DNA from: Nitrosomonas sp. PY1
GTDB lineage: Bacteria; Pseudomonadota; Gammaproteobacteria; Burkholderiales; Nitrosomonadaceae
DNA: 64,000 nucleotides
Reading direction: 5' to 3'
Assembly (NCBI RefSeq): GCF_022836435.1
Contig: NZ_BQXC01000001.1
Location: 62,001-126,000, forward strand
A program made the translations under genes and the position numbers. Shown here in pieces: positions 9,649-19,131 of the stretch. The notes below the pieces were generated by a model that worked only from the letters and a program-made list of their open reading frames with translations, was not told where the DNA came from and did no database searches. Within the stretch, counting starts at the first letter, position 1, and each line of letters starts with the position of its first letter.

Positions 9649-12381
9649 CTATTTAATCTTACCGTGGCACTGCTTGTATTTTTTTCCTGATCCACAAGGG
9701 CAAGGATCGTTGCGCCCAACTTTATTGTCATGGCGCACAAAAGGTTTGGCTTTAGGTTGCTCTCTGCCTCGATCAGTTGGTTTATCATCTTCCAGCGCTT
9801 CTTCGTAACTGGTGTGGTGATATTCAACATTTTCTGGTGCACGTAGCGTTTCGGTGACCGCTTCTACTTGCTGTTCGTTTTTGATCTGGACTGTCAACAG
9901 TATTTTGGTTACTTCATTCTTCACTTCTTCGAGCATGGTGGTAAATAACTCGAAAGCTTCACGCTTATACTCTTGTTTAGGGTTTTTCTGAGCATAGCCA
10001 CGCAAATGAATACCTTGACGTAAATGATCCAATGCTGCTAAGTGTTCACGCCAATGAGAATCCAAAGTTTGCAGCATCACTGCACGTTCATAATGATGCA
10101 TGATATCCGAGCCAACCTGCTCAACTTTATTCTGATACGACTCACTGGCAAGATCAAGAATACGCTGCAATAAATTCTCTTCATGTAAATCTTGGTTTTC
10201 TTCAAGCCATTTTTGCAAAGGGAAGTGTAGTTGATATTCTGATGCAAGCGCGCGTTCTAAGCCTGGTACGTCCCATTGCTCTTCAACGCTTTGCGGTGGA
10301 ATATATGCATAATATAAATCACTGAGTACATTATCTCGCATGGCGATAATTGTATCGGTGATATCCGAACCCGCTTCTAATAACTCATTGCGTTGCTGAT
10401 AGATGACGTTACGTTGATCATTAGCAACATCGTCATAATCGAGCAATTGTTTGCGCATATCGAAGTTTCTGGCTTCAACTTTACGCTGCGCATTTTCAAT
10501 CGCCCGTGTCACCCAAGGGTGCTCGATCGCCTCACCTTCGGGCATCTTAAGGCGTGTCATAATATTTGCAACACGATCCGAAGCAAAAATACGTAGCAAT
10601 GGATCTTCTAAGGATAGATAGAAGCGGCTTGAGCCAGGATCTCCTTGCCTTCCTGATCGTCCACGCAATTGATTATCAACGCGACGTGACTCATGCCGCT
10701 CGGTGCCAATAATATGCAGTCCGCCTAACTGTAAAATTTCATCATGCGTTGCTTGCCATTTGGATTGAATTTCTTCGATTTTTTGTTTTTTCGTATCTTC
10801 GCTTAATTGTGTATCACTGCGAATACGTTCGATTTCCGGTTCTGGATTACCGCCCAATACAATATCGGTACCGCGTCCCGCCATATTCGTAGCAATCGTA
10901 ATCATTTTAGGACGACCTGCTTGTGTAACGATATTAGCTTCGCTAGCGTGTTGTTTAGCGTTTAATACTTGATGCGGCAATTTTTCCCGTTCCAACAACT
11001 TAGAAAGCAATTCGTTATTTTCAATCGAAGTTGTACCCACCAAAACAGGTTGTCCGCGTTCATAGCATTCCTTGATTCCTTCGATAATCGCGGTATTTTT
11101 TTCTTTCGTTGTTTTATAAACAAGATCCATGCGGTCATCGCGTACCATCGGACGATGAGTTGGGATAATCACGGTTTCTAAGCCGTAAATTTGTTGGAAT
11201 TCGGCCGCCTCGGTATCCGCCGTACCGGTCATGCCGGATAGTTTTTGGTACATGCGAAAATAATTTTGGAAAGTAATCGAGGCGAGCGTTTGATTTTCTT
11301 TCTGGATTGTAACCCCTTCTTTGGCTTCAACGGCTTGATGCAATCCATCTGACCAACGACGTCCTGACATTAAGCGACCTGTAAATTCATCAACGATGAC
11401 TACTTCACCATCTTGCACAACGTAATGCTGATCTAAGAAATATAAATAATGTGCACGCAAACCAGCATTCAGGTGATGAATCAGCGTAATGTTAGCCGGA
11501 TCGTACAGGCTTGATCCAATTTTCAGTAATCCAGCATCTGTCAATAATTGCTCTGAATGCTCGAAACCAGCTTCACTCAGCGTGACTTGATGCGATTTTT
11601 CATCAACGCTGAAATCACCGGCACTTTCCTCGTTTTCTTGGCGTTTGAGCTTTGGTATCAACTTATTAATTTGAATATAAACATCCGTATCGCCTTCCGC
11701 CTGGCCAGAAATAATTAAAGGTGTGCGTGCTTCGTCAATTAAGATCGAATCAACCTCATCCACAATAGCGAAATTGAGCATACGCTGTACTCGTTCACTG
11801 GGATGTGTAACCATGTTGTCCCGTAAATAATCGAATCCATACTCATTATTGGTGCCGTAGGTAATATCCGCTGCATAAGCGGCTTTCTTTTCGTCATGCG
11901 CCATTTGCGCATAAATTACGCCCACGCTGATACCTAGGAATTGATAAATTTTACCCATCCATCCAGCATCGCGTTTTGCCAAATAATCGTTAACCGTAAC
12001 AATATGTACGCCATTGTCTGATAATGCGTTCAAATATGCAGGCAGGGTTGCCATTAAAGTTTTGCCCTCACCTGTCCGCATCTCGGATATTTTGCCATCA
12101 TGCAGCACCATCCCTCCGATTAACTGTACATCAAAATGGCGCATACCTAATGTTCGTTTTGATGCTTCTCGTACCACTGCGAAAGCTTCAGGTAGTAAGA
12201 CGCTGAGCGCTTCTCCGTTGGCTATCCGTTGTTTGAATTCATCGGTTTTATTGCGAATATCGATATCCGATAATTGCGAGATTGATGACTCCATATCGTT
12301 AATCATGCGTACAGTTTGAGTGTACTGTTTGATCATTCGATCATTTCGACTACCAAAAATCTTTTTGAGTAGATTTAGCAT
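9649..12381 (-). CDS. secA: SecA, preprotein translocase ATPase
   Basis: SecA is the motor that pushes unfolded preproteins through SecYEG. The 910-residue product has the Walker A loop MRTGEGKT (residues 101-108), the DEAD-box equivalent [16 protein letters not shown] (about 207-222), the second nucleotide-binding fold with [45 protein letters not shown], and the C-terminal SecB/zinc motif [14 protein letters not shown] at the extreme end. It lies downstream of an M23 peptidase gene on the same strand, an order common in beta- and gammaproteobacteria. A long perfect hairpin separates the two. Confidence 0.99.
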   Translation of the reverse strand: MLNLLKKIFGSRNDRMIKQYTQTVRMINDMESSISQLSDIDIRNKTDEFKQRIANGEALSVLLPEAFAVVREASKRTLGMRHFDVQLIGGMVLHDGKISEMRTGEGKTLMATLPAYLNALSDNGVHIVTVNDYLAKRDAGWMGKIYQFLGISVGVIYAQMAHDEKKAAYAADITYGTNNEYGFDYLRDNMVTHPSERVQRMLNFAIVDEVDSILIDEARTPLIISGQAEGDTDVYIQINKLIPKLKRQENEESAGDFSVDEKSHQVTLSEAGFEHSEQLLTDAGLLKIGSSLYDPANITLIHHLNAGLRAHYLYFLDQHYVVQDGEVVIVDEFTGRLMSGRRWSDGLHQAVEAKEGVTIQKENQTLASITFQNYFRMYQKLSGMTGTADTEAAEFQQIYGLETVIIPTHRPMVRDDRMDLVYKTTKEKNTAIIEGIKECYERGQPVLVGTTSIENNELLSKLLEREKLPHQVLNAKQHASEANIVTQAGRPKMITIATNMAGRGTDIVLGGNPEPEIERIRSDTQLSEDTKKQKIEEIQSKWQATHDEILQLGGLHIIGTERHESRRVDNQLRGRSGRQGDPGSSRFYLSLEDPLLRIFASDRVANIMTRLKMPEGEAIEHPWVTRAIENAQRKVEARNFDMRKQLLDYDDVANDQRNVIYQQRNELLEAGSDITDTIIAMRDNVLSDLYYAYIPPQSVEEQWDVPGLERALASEYQLHFPLQKWLEENQDLHEENLLQRILDLASESYQNKVEQVGSDIMHHYERAVMLQTLDSHWREHLAALDHLRQGIHLRGYAQKNPKQEYKREAFELFTTMLEEVKNEVTKILLTVQIKNEQQVEAVTETLRAPENVEYHHTSYEEALEDDKPTDRGREQPKAKPFVRHDNKVGRNDPCPCGSGKKYKQCHGKIK

Positions 12382-12436
12382 AGAGTCTTTAAGTTTTTAC
12401 TAATTGGAATGATGGAAAAAACTACCAAAAGCGTCC

Positions 12437-12480
12437 TTACTAGTATTGCTTCATTCTATTTAATGAAGCAATACTAGTAA
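12437..12480. repeat. 19-bp perfect inverted repeat upstream of secA
   Basis: TTACTAGTATTGCTTCATT (12437-12455) and its exact reverse complement (12462-12480) flank a 6-base loop, CTATTT. No T-run follows on the minus strand, the direction of transcription here. It may be a terminator without U-tract, an mRNA end/start stabiliser, or a small palindromic repeat. One arm recurs with one change at 29593-29608, just before cas1. Confidence 0.7.
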
Positions 12481-12547
12481 ATAACACGTTATTCAAGCTG
12501 ATCATTAAAGCGAAGTTCTTTTGTAGGTTATTTTTCTAAAGCACCCA

Positions 12548-13465
12548 TTATCCTGGTTTTTTTAGAAATTTTGCCGGATTAAGTGATTTGTCATTGTGCC
12601 TAATTTCAAAATGCAAATGCGCGCCGGTCGAACGTCCGGTGCTTCCTACTTCAGCGATTTTTTGCCCTTGTAGTACGATTTGCCCAAGTTTTACCAGTCT
12701 TTTAGACGCATGCGCATAACGACTAACCAAATCATTTCCATGATCAATTTCGATCATATTACCATAATCGGGGTGTCGATCCGAATAAACGACCACTCCT
12801 GCTGCTGCTGCTTTGATCGGTGTTCCCATGGGTGCAGAAAAATCTACTCCTTCATGAAAAGCTTTTCTTCCAGTAAAGGGATCAATGCGATATCCATATC
12901 CAGAAGAAAACCAATCTATTTCTATAGGCATTTCAGAGGGCACTATCAGTTTTGATAAGCGGTCATTACGAAGCAATAAATCCAACGCACCCAATTTATC
13001 GGTTTTTTCAATTAGTAAATTGGAAAGTTTCTCTACTTTATCGTTGAACTCGCTAAGAGTAAATTCGTTACCAGGTAACGAATGGAAAGCACCACCTTGT
13101 CCGGGTGCTTCCATCATAAAAAGATCGTTTGATTTAATACCAGAAGATTCTGCTAAACGCCCACCAAGTACATCCAATTGCATCAACTGTGCCTGCATTT
13201 GCCCCAGCTTACTTGCCATACTATTGAGGTTTTCCTGCATATGCGTTTGGATTTTTTGATGCCTTTCTTCTAAAGGATTAACTAAAACAGCTCGCACTGC
13301 TGGAATATCAATTTTGTGTGCATATCGAAGTGAAATGAAATTTAAACCTAGTGCAAGGAGCAAAACAACGCATAGAAACGCACTTGATATTAATATAATA
13401 TTTGCCTTTGTAAGTCTTATTTTTTTTGTTCGATCTGAATTATTCGAAATAAAAATGATGTTCAT
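12548..13465 (-). CDS. M23 (LytM-type) membrane-anchored peptidase
   Basis: This is probably a periplasmic peptidoglycan endopeptidase or activator. A short cytoplasmic N-terminus precedes one membrane helix (about residues 20-45), followed by a coiled region with Met/Gln/Leu repeats (about 70-175) and a C-terminal M23 domain. The metal ligands are present: HEGVD (H and D of the H-x3-D motif) and HLHFE near residue 285. This suggests an active enzyme rather than a degenerate LytM activator. It is divergent from the DciA-like gene, 46 bp away, and upstream of secA. The Lys/Arg-rich tail ends shortly after the domain. Confidence 0.9.
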   Translation of the reverse strand: MNIIFISNNSDRTKKIRLTKANIILISSAFLCVVLLLALGLNFISLRYAHKIDIPAVRAVLVNPLEERHQKIQTHMQENLNSMASKLGQMQAQLMQLDVLGGRLAESSGIKSNDLFMMEAPGQGGAFHSLPGNEFTLSEFNDKVEKLSNLLIEKTDKLGALDLLLRNDRLSKLIVPSEMPIEIDWFSSGYGYRIDPFTGRKAFHEGVDFSAPMGTPIKAAAAGVVVYSDRHPDYGNMIEIDHGNDLVSRYAHASKRLVKLGQIVLQGQKIAEVGSTGRSTGAHLHFEIRHNDKSLNPAKFLKKPG

Positions 13466-13511
13466 ATAAAAAATAAATGACGCCTATAAATAGTGATATA
13501 TAAATAAAAAT

Positions 13512-13997
13512 ATGACATCTCAAAAAATTAACGTTTATTTTGATATGCTTGGCGAGTCGCCACAGTATAAAAATATTCTTTCATTAGCTCATAGGCTTTA
13601 TGAAAACCAATTGGCATTTGCGAAGCTAGTTCCAGCAAATCTGGCACCCTATTGTTACCTCAGTAAAATTAATAATAATGAGTTAACCGTGATTGTAAAA
13701 AATGGCGCTATTGCTGCAAAACTTAGACAAGTTTCCCCAACGCTGTTGGATAAACTGCAAAAGCTAGGATGGAAAATTACTTCAATTCACTTATTGGTGC
13801 AAGGTAATTTCTTTCAGGATAAAGTAGATTTCTTTGATAAACAAAGGTATATCAAAAAAATAATTTTTACTCACGCCGCTCGGAAGAGTCTGAGTGAGTT
13901 TGTTACTACTTCACAGGACAGCGAACTAATAAGAGCCGTGAAATCTTTTCTTCAGAAACACGAGAGCAACCCAATCCAATTCCATGTAAAGAAGTAA
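13512..13997 (+). CDS. DUF721 / DciA-like protein
   Basis: The 161-residue protein has the DUF721 core in its first 100 residues (LYENQLAFAKLVPANLAPYCYLSKINNNELTVIVKNGAIAAKLRQ ... LQKLGWKITSIHLLVQ). DUF721 includes DciA, the ancestral loader of replicative helicase DnaB. The usual upstream lpxC is not visible here, but the divergent M23-secA pair next to it matches the arrangement in other proteobacteria. The C-terminal extension (about residues 105-161) is Lys-rich and unrecognised. Function as a helicase loader is inferred from the family. Confidence 0.75.
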   Translation: MTSQKINVYFDMLGESPQYKNILSLAHRLYENQLAFAKLVPANLAPYCYLSKINNNELTVIVKNGAIAAKLRQVSPTLLDKLQKLGWKITSIHLLVQGNFFQDKVDFFDKQRYIKKIIFTHAARKSLSEFVTTSQDSELIRAVKSFLQKHESNPIQFHVKK

Positions 13998-14086
13998 GCA
14001 ATTTACATTTTGAAATGTTGTAAGATTTCAGATTGCTGTTTATTCATATTATTCCAACACAAGTGTTTAACGAAAGGAGTAGCCAA

Positions 14087-14527
14087 ATGAAATCTATAAT
14101 TACGTTAGGCGTAGCATTGATTTTGTTGCTATGGTTGTCCGGTTGCGCTAACACAAAACCCATTCTATATCCTAATGCCCATTATAATTCCGTTGGACGA
14201 GAAGCGGCAGAAGCAGATGTTGAGGCTTGTAGGCGACTCGCTGAATCCGCAGGCGCTAGCGAGGATAGCAGTGATTCAGCAGCGGGTAGGGTTGCGACTA
14301 GTACAGCTATGGGGGCAGGGATGGGAGCCGCAGGTGGAGCAGTTGGGGGCGCAATTTCTGGCGGTGCAGGTCATGGCTCGTTAATCGGTGCTGCAAGCGG
14401 TGCTGCAATTGGACTACTGCGAGGTATTTTCTTTGCAGCAAGACCTTCTCAGCCTAATCCAGCATACGTTAATTTTGTATACCAATGCTTACAGGAAAAA
14501 GGCTATTCAGTAACCGGCTGGCAATGA
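14087..14527 (+). CDS. Glycine-zipper lipoprotein
   Basis: A 146-residue lipoprotein. The start at ATG 14087 is supported by a strong ribosome site (AAAGGAG) and by the signal peptide it opens (MKSIITLGVALILLLWLSGC), with a lipobox LSGC. The centre (about residues 75-110) is a run of small residues, GMGAAGGAVGGAISGGAGHGSL style, typical of glycine-zipper domains that can insert into membranes. The C-terminal segment VNFVYQCLQEKGYSVTGWQ is the conserved tail of this family. It is likely in the outer-membrane inner leaflet; the role is unknown. Confidence 0.85.
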   Translation: MKSIITLGVALILLLWLSGCANTKPILYPNAHYNSVGREAAEADVEACRRLAESAGASEDSSDSAAGRVATSTAMGAGMGAAGGAVGGAISGGAGHGSLIGAASGAAIGLLRGIFFAARPSQPNPAYVNFVYQCLQEKGYSVTGWQ

Positions 14528-14655
14528 TGTGGGGCAATAACAAGCCTTTTTCTGATTGCGAAGAAGAGATGTTGGAAAATCCAGTTCTAGTTCATAGAAT
14601 ATAGAAGTTAACCAGATATTGTAGAGAATTCTTTTATGGAAAATGAGAGGAAAAA

Positions 14656-14698
14656 TTCATCCGCGCCTTACGATTAGAAAAGGCTTAGCGCGGATGAA
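14656..14698. terminator. GC-rich hairpin, composite repeat copy A
   Basis: TTCATCCGCGC (14656-14666) pairs with GCGCGGATGAA (14688-14698), an 11-bp perfect stem; inner CTT/AAG pairs can extend it. It stands out against AT-rich flanks. It could serve both converging genes as a terminator or be part of a small RNA. Confidence 0.55.
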
Positions 14699-14794
14699 TA
14701 AGAGGGAGGGATACAACTTTTTAACAAAAATACCGATCAACTAATGTTTAAACAGTATGGAATTCATTATGCGCATAATTTTGTGTTTTGGGAA

Positions 14795-14811
14795 TGTGAC
14801 AAATTGTCGCA
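14795..14811. repeat. Palindrome TGTGACAAATTGTCGCA, composite repeat copy A
   Basis: The half-sites TGTGAC and GTCGCA are inverted with a 5-base centre and one mismatch, and have the shape of a dimeric regulator site. The copy at 44921-44937 differs at one base. About 45 bases around both copies align. Confidence 0.55.
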
Positions 14812-14840
14812 GGTGTTTGGCGTAGATATTTATGTTCCCA

Positions 14841-16823
14841 TTAGAAAAAGTAATTGATTGAAAAAATTCCCTCGTGATTGTGATCATAACGATTCAATTC
14901 AAGCCGAACATCGAGATTTTGCGAGAGAGCGTAGCGCGTTGCAAATTGTGTAGTAAAAAACAGTTTGGTTTCTCCTAGTAAAAAGATCTGATAGCTGCCG
15001 GATAACTTGATGCGCCAATTCTGAGTAACATCATAATAGCTACCAACTTCAATATCGCCACCTAAGCGATAATGCTCTTTCAGTTCCTTAGAAACTTCTG
15101 CTTTTACATCAGCAAAGGAAAAAAGCAGCAATGGCGAAAAGAAATTCGGGCGATAGGAAAATCCTCGGCCATAACTACCTTTGAGAAGGTTGCAATAGTT
15201 ACAGTCATGGTCTCTCAGTGTGTCAATTCCGATATCCAATCGCCAAGACAGCTTGTTGAATAAGGGATCGAAGGGATTGAGTGCGGTAATGGCAAGAAAC
15301 TTTGCCTGATCCAATCTGAGACGTTCGGATTCGATGAAGTAACGAAGCTTGAAATCCATAAAAATGATTTCCGAATTCTTATCATAACCGATGTCTCTTG
15401 CCATTAAATCATGGTAAGCGGGTCGGTAGGCAAATTCGAGAAAAGGCTCGTGATCGTTGTGACCTACTCCCAATTGTGAACGGTCGGTACCGTGTCCAAG
15501 GTCAGGCCGTGTAGAAAACTGTTCGATTTGATTGTTGCTATCGTCGCTAATGGGTAGTCGACTGCGTGCCAGTAATACTGAACGCGGGATTTTGACTTCT
15601 TTATCTGTTTTTCTCTGCATGCTCAAATATTGTAAATAATCCATATAGGCATTGAGTAGTAATGCTTTTGATGAATTGGGGAGCTGTTTGAAGCGCTCAT
15701 CCTCTATCGTCGTTCTCTCTTTGGCGATATCGAGAAAAAGTTGTTGTTCTTCAACAGTCATATGCATGCGCTTATGGTTCATCTTGGTCAAAACCGCAGG
15801 CCGGTAGTCGATTTGCTTCACTAGACCTTTTTGCGCTTTGACCAGTTTGATTGTGTCAGTGGGAATGACACTGAAGAAGAATTGATCTTTCAAGTGCAAC
15901 TCGGGATTGGCAATCTCTAGCAACGAAAGCACATGATACGAACAATTTTCCTGAAAGTAGTAATAATCGAAATAGGTTCCACCTAATTCCCATAGATGCA
16001 ATAACATCATATTAAGCTGATCTTCGGTAAATTTGAGCTGATATTCCCAAAGATCACGGCTTTCCCAGTTGTTATATTCCTGGACCTTGGTGTAGTAAGG
16101 AAATACTGCAAATCGGCCTTCGAATGAACCAATCAGTCCTTTCAGGGCATACAAAAATGCATTGTCGGTATCGGGTTCTGCAGCATAGTTGACACCATAA
16201 TTGATTAATTGATTATCAGGTCCTGTTCTTCGACTATCGATGCGAATCAACGTGTGACCAAACATCGAAGCGGGATTGTTGAGGAAATATGAAGCGAATA
16301 CTAGTGTTACGCCGACCGGGTCCAACGTTGTCAACCAGCGATTCAGGCGATCGCAATGTTGTATCTGAATCCGATCCGGATCAAATTGCAATTGCTGACT
16401 CAACCATTTAAATCGCGCTGGAAAATTACATTGCGGATGTTCTTTGCCCTCTGAGAGTTGCTCCATGGGAACAAAAAAACTAGCAAGTGTTGCGTCTAAT
16501 TCAGATTCCGGGTCGGTTTTTCCAGTGGGGGAAGCAAAAAAATCTATGCCATCGGCTTCGCTGACCACGCCACCAAAAGTTTTTTTATTATATTTCAGCA
16601 ATAATCGCCAGACACGTTTGCTGCTGAGTTGTTGCTGCTTTGCTTGTTGTTGCAGTTCTAGGAGATAGTGATTGTTAGCACTGGCATGCGTAATACAGAA
16701 GAAGCTAAAACACAACAATACCGTGCAACATACGAATCCAAATCGAAACGCAAATGAAGGAAAACAATATGTAATTAAACGGACATAGCGTAGCACTACG
16801 TCCGTTATACTTACTTCTCTCAA
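14841..16823 (-). CDS. DUF4105 envelope protein
   Basis: A 660-residue exported protein of the DUF4105 family. After a hydrophobic leader (about residues 20-48, ending HASA) comes an N-terminal helical domain, then the DUF4105 core (about 160-330) with NPASMFGHTLIRID, YGVNYAA and the Cys-His pair FQENCSYHVL, a layout like papain/NlpC-type thiol enzymes. The rest of the protein has alternating polar/hydrophobic strands and ends in Phe-Phe, consistent with an outer-membrane beta-barrel. The start appears to be TTG at 16823, overlapping the region of the upstream TGA stop with no gap. The enzymatic role is unproven. Confidence 0.75.
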   Translation of the reverse strand: MREVSITDVVLRYVRLITYCFPSFAFRFGFVCCTVLLCFSFFCITHASANNHYLLELQQQAKQQQLSSKRVWRLLLKYNKKTFGGVVSEADGIDFFASPTGKTDPESELDATLASFFVPMEQLSEGKEHPQCNFPARFKWLSQQLQFDPDRIQIQHCDRLNRWLTTLDPVGVTLVFASYFLNNPASMFGHTLIRIDSRRTGPDNQLINYGVNYAAEPDTDNAFLYALKGLIGSFEGRFAVFPYYTKVQEYNNWESRDLWEYQLKFTEDQLNMMLLHLWELGGTYFDYYYFQENCSYHVLSLLEIANPELHLKDQFFFSVIPTDTIKLVKAQKGLVKQIDYRPAVLTKMNHKRMHMTVEEQQLFLDIAKERTTIEDERFKQLPNSSKALLLNAYMDYLQYLSMQRKTDKEVKIPRSVLLARSRLPISDDSNNQIEQFSTRPDLGHGTDRSQLGVGHNDHEPFLEFAYRPAYHDLMARDIGYDKNSEIIFMDFKLRYFIESERLRLDQAKFLAITALNPFDPLFNKLSWRLDIGIDTLRDHDCNYCNLLKGSYGRGFSYRPNFFSPLLLFSFADVKAEVSKELKEHYRLGGDIEVGSYYDVTQNWRIKLSGSYQIFLLGETKLFFTTQFATRYALSQNLDVRLELNRYDHNHEGIFSINYFF

Positions 16824-17333
16824 TCAATTGAGGGAAGAGATTCGAATATTACAAGATTTTGCAAGTTTAGGATTATCGTTGATTTGATTTTCAAGCTTCG
16901 CAAGCAGTTCAGCTGAGGTAACCTGATCATTTGAAATTAACTGGTCAAATTTACTCTGGGTCATTGCACCGAATTCTTGGTGTGTACTTCCTGGGCATTG
17001 ATACAAATTAGCCAGTGTCGAAAGCGTTTCGCCTTTGCCTTGTGCCATTTCTTTTACCAGACTAGTGTAGTTTTGTTGCGCAAAGACTTCTCTTTCCTTA
17101 TGTAAGCTAATCAAACCATGATCACCACAATTGGAAGTTCCTGAGGTGATACCGAAAGTCTGACTTCCCGAAGTGCCATTGGTAGTAGCTGCTAAAATTT
17201 GCTTGCCTCCTGGTTCAGATCCCATAATCTCAGAACCCCATCCGCAACCTGCAGCACCATATCCAGCGGCAGAAGCGGCAACGGGGGACAGGAGTAAGAG
17301 TGCTGTTGCTGCTATTAAACCATTTCGTATCAT
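16824..17333 (-). CDS. DUF3015 secreted protein
   Basis: A 169-residue exported protein of the DUF3015 family. ATG 17333 follows a good ribosome site (GGAG, 7 bases before) and opens a signal peptide (MIRNGLIAATALLLLSPVAASA). Conserved features are GAAGCGWGSEIMGSEPGGKQILAATTNGTSGSQTFGITSGTSNC and a C-terminal half rich in helices. Its stop codon touches the start of the DUF4105 gene, so the two are surely one transcription unit. Function is unknown; pairing suggests a shared envelope role. Confidence 0.8.
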   Translation of the reverse strand: MIRNGLIAATALLLLSPVAASAAGYGAAGCGWGSEIMGSEPGGKQILAATTNGTSGSQTFGITSGTSNCGDHGLISLHKEREVFAQQNYTSLVKEMAQGKGETLSTLANLYQCPGSTHQEFGAMTQSKFDQLISNDQVTSAELLAKLENQINDNPKLAKSCNIRISSLN

Positions 17334-17585
17334 AATGCTCTCCAAAGGAATGTTCTAGGTAACATCAAACTGTTTTTGATTGATGTCTTAAAGCAGTGTT
17401 TCTGAATCAATCATTATATCAACACTTTAAAAAGTGACCCCACAAGACCATCATCACCTTTATTGAAACACCTCGAATGTACTGAACCATCGTTGGGTTG
17501 TCAAATTTTTACAAAACGAAAAAACAAAAAGTTGAACGTCCAAAGGATAGTTGTCTGTGTGATAACAAATGTTTTTTAGCAGTTG

Positions 17586-19100
17586 TCACGTTGTTCTCCA
17601 GAATAATTTCATACGTGATAAGCTGCGCCATGCATCACTGGGCTTGTGTTCGCGTTGCAAGGTTTCAATTTCTAACACACCGCTGAGTCGACCGAGATCG
17701 AAGGCCACTGGCCCTATTTTTTGGGCAAGTTGTTGTAAAAGCCGTGATGACACACGTCTATCATTGGTATAACCTAGTTCGTCCTGCAAATCTGCTAGCA
17801 TTTTAGTAAAGCGTTGAGGATTTTTGCAATTAAACAAAGAAAATAAAGTATCCGCAGCGTAGCGCATTTTTTTTGCTGCAATACGTGCCTGATGACGTTC
17901 TGGCGCGGTTTGTGTTGTCAAGCTTTGACAACATTGATGTAACGCTTGCCATCGATCTTCAAGAATTTTTGCTGCCCATTGTTGAATATGCTCTTTGGCC
18001 ATTATCTCAGCGTGGGATGGCAAAGCTATCAAATGTCGTTCGATAGCGAGAATCAACGCAGTAAATTCTACATGATGTAATTTTTTGTGTGTCCGTTGTC
18101 GTATTTTTATGGCGATGTCGTGAATGGCGGTTAATGTGGCCTGTTGAATTGGTTCATGTCCAGGTATAGATGTTATTTTTTTTGATAGATCAGGAAGAAT
18201 TTCGTGTTCAAAAACATCCCAATCTCTCGCCTCATTGAGTTCCTGCATTATTTTCCGCAACGATTTATTCCAAGGGATTGCAATCGGTTGCTTTGTTGAT
18301 TGAAGCAGCGCTAAGCCGGAACGGATACGCCGCAAAGCAACACGAATTTGGTGTAGATACTCTGGATTATCGATGTGCCGGAAGTACCCTGGCATATTTG
18401 CGAGTAATTGTTTTAATGCGGTTGCGATAATACAGCAATAAATATCAGTAATGCTCTGATCTGCATGAAATAGAATTGGTGAGGCTTTGATCGGTTTTAT
18501 CGTGTTTGCACCCACTAATAAATAACCGCGTGCGGCTTTGCTTTGCGGTTCAACGAACAGAGGAACTTGTTGTAATAGCTGTTCTGCTAAATCGAATAGA
18601 AATTCAGCGGGGCCTGATTTGAGTTCGAATTCCACTTCGCAAACTTCTTGTTGCAAATCGTTCGCGGTTATTGCTCCAGTATCTAGCGCAATTTCTACCT
18701 GATTATCAGCATTTTTTAGAAACCAAGTAGTACGTTTAAATTCTGTCACAAAAACGGGTGCAACTTGTTCAAGTTCGATTCCAGCTAATAGATCGATTGC
18801 TTCTTTGGATAATACGGTGAAATCTGGATGTGTATCGTTTTTAACGACTGCTTCCCATTCCGGACGATATGTTAATGTTCCAGTCGATTGCGCTTCAGCT
18901 TTCAAAGTCTGAATCCATCGCTTTTTGCCGATACGTCGAATACGTAACGCAATACCGCGTTGTTTAAGCTGAAAGGTATCGGTATCGAAATAAATACTGC
19001 GCAAGTGCTGCCGTTGCGGTTTGATTTTACGGAGTAGTGATGCATCTAGGATGCGAGATATGTGTCGTGGATGCAATGCCAGCTTAAGTTCAATTTCCAT
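17586..19100 (-). CDS. CYTH-CHAD domain protein
   Basis: A two-domain protein of 504 residues. The CYTH domain (about 1-200) opens with the signature EIELK in MEIELKLAL and contains Arg/Lys-rich strands that bind triphosphate groups; family members hydrolyse inorganic triphosphate or thiamine triphosphate. The CHAD domain (about 210-500) carries the conserved YLHQIRVALRRIRSGLALL and other His/Arg/Lys-rich helices known to bind polyphosphate. It lies 31 bp downstream of ppk2 on the same strand, so a joint role in polyphosphate metabolism is a strong inference. Confidence 0.9.
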   Translation of the reverse strand: MEIELKLALHPRHISRILDASLLRKIKPQRQHLRSIYFDTDTFQLKQRGIALRIRRIGKKRWIQTLKAEAQSTGTLTYRPEWEAVVKNDTHPDFTVLSKEAIDLLAGIELEQVAPVFVTEFKRTTWFLKNADNQVEIALDTGAITANDLQQEVCEVEFELKSGPAEFLFDLAEQLLQQVPLFVEPQSKAARGYLLVGANTIKPIKASPILFHADQSITDIYCCIIATALKQLLANMPGYFRHIDNPEYLHQIRVALRRIRSGLALLQSTKQPIAIPWNKSLRKIMQELNEARDWDVFEHEILPDLSKKITSIPGHEPIQQATLTAIHDIAIKIRQRTHKKLHHVEFTALILAIERHLIALPSHAEIMAKEHIQQWAAKILEDRWQALHQCCQSLTTQTAPERHQARIAAKKMRYAADTLFSLFNCKNPQRFTKMLADLQDELGYTNDRRVSSRLLQQLAQKIGPVAFDLGRLSGVLEIETLQREHKPSDAWRSLSRMKLFWRTT

Positions 19101-19131
19101 GATGACTCGGTCTAGCGAAATAAAGTACGGT

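Larger units (their letters stand above)
14528..14840. other. Convergent intergenic region carrying composite repeat copy A
   Basis: This 313-bp gap lies between a plus-strand lipoprotein gene and the 3' end of a minus-strand gene. It has a GC-rich hairpin at 14656-14698, a purine-rich GAGGGAGGGAT stretch after it, a perfect 14-base palindrome ATTATGCGCATAAT (14766-14779) and a near-perfect palindrome TGTGACAAATTGTCGCA (14795-14811). The same elements recur in the same order at 44810-44937. No ORF of note is present. Confidence 0.6.

Noticed and set aside
9639-12381. Antisense and shadow frames within secA, recJ, corC and similar long genes
   Set aside because: They lie wholly inside strong genes, lack ribosome sites and have no recognisable motifs.
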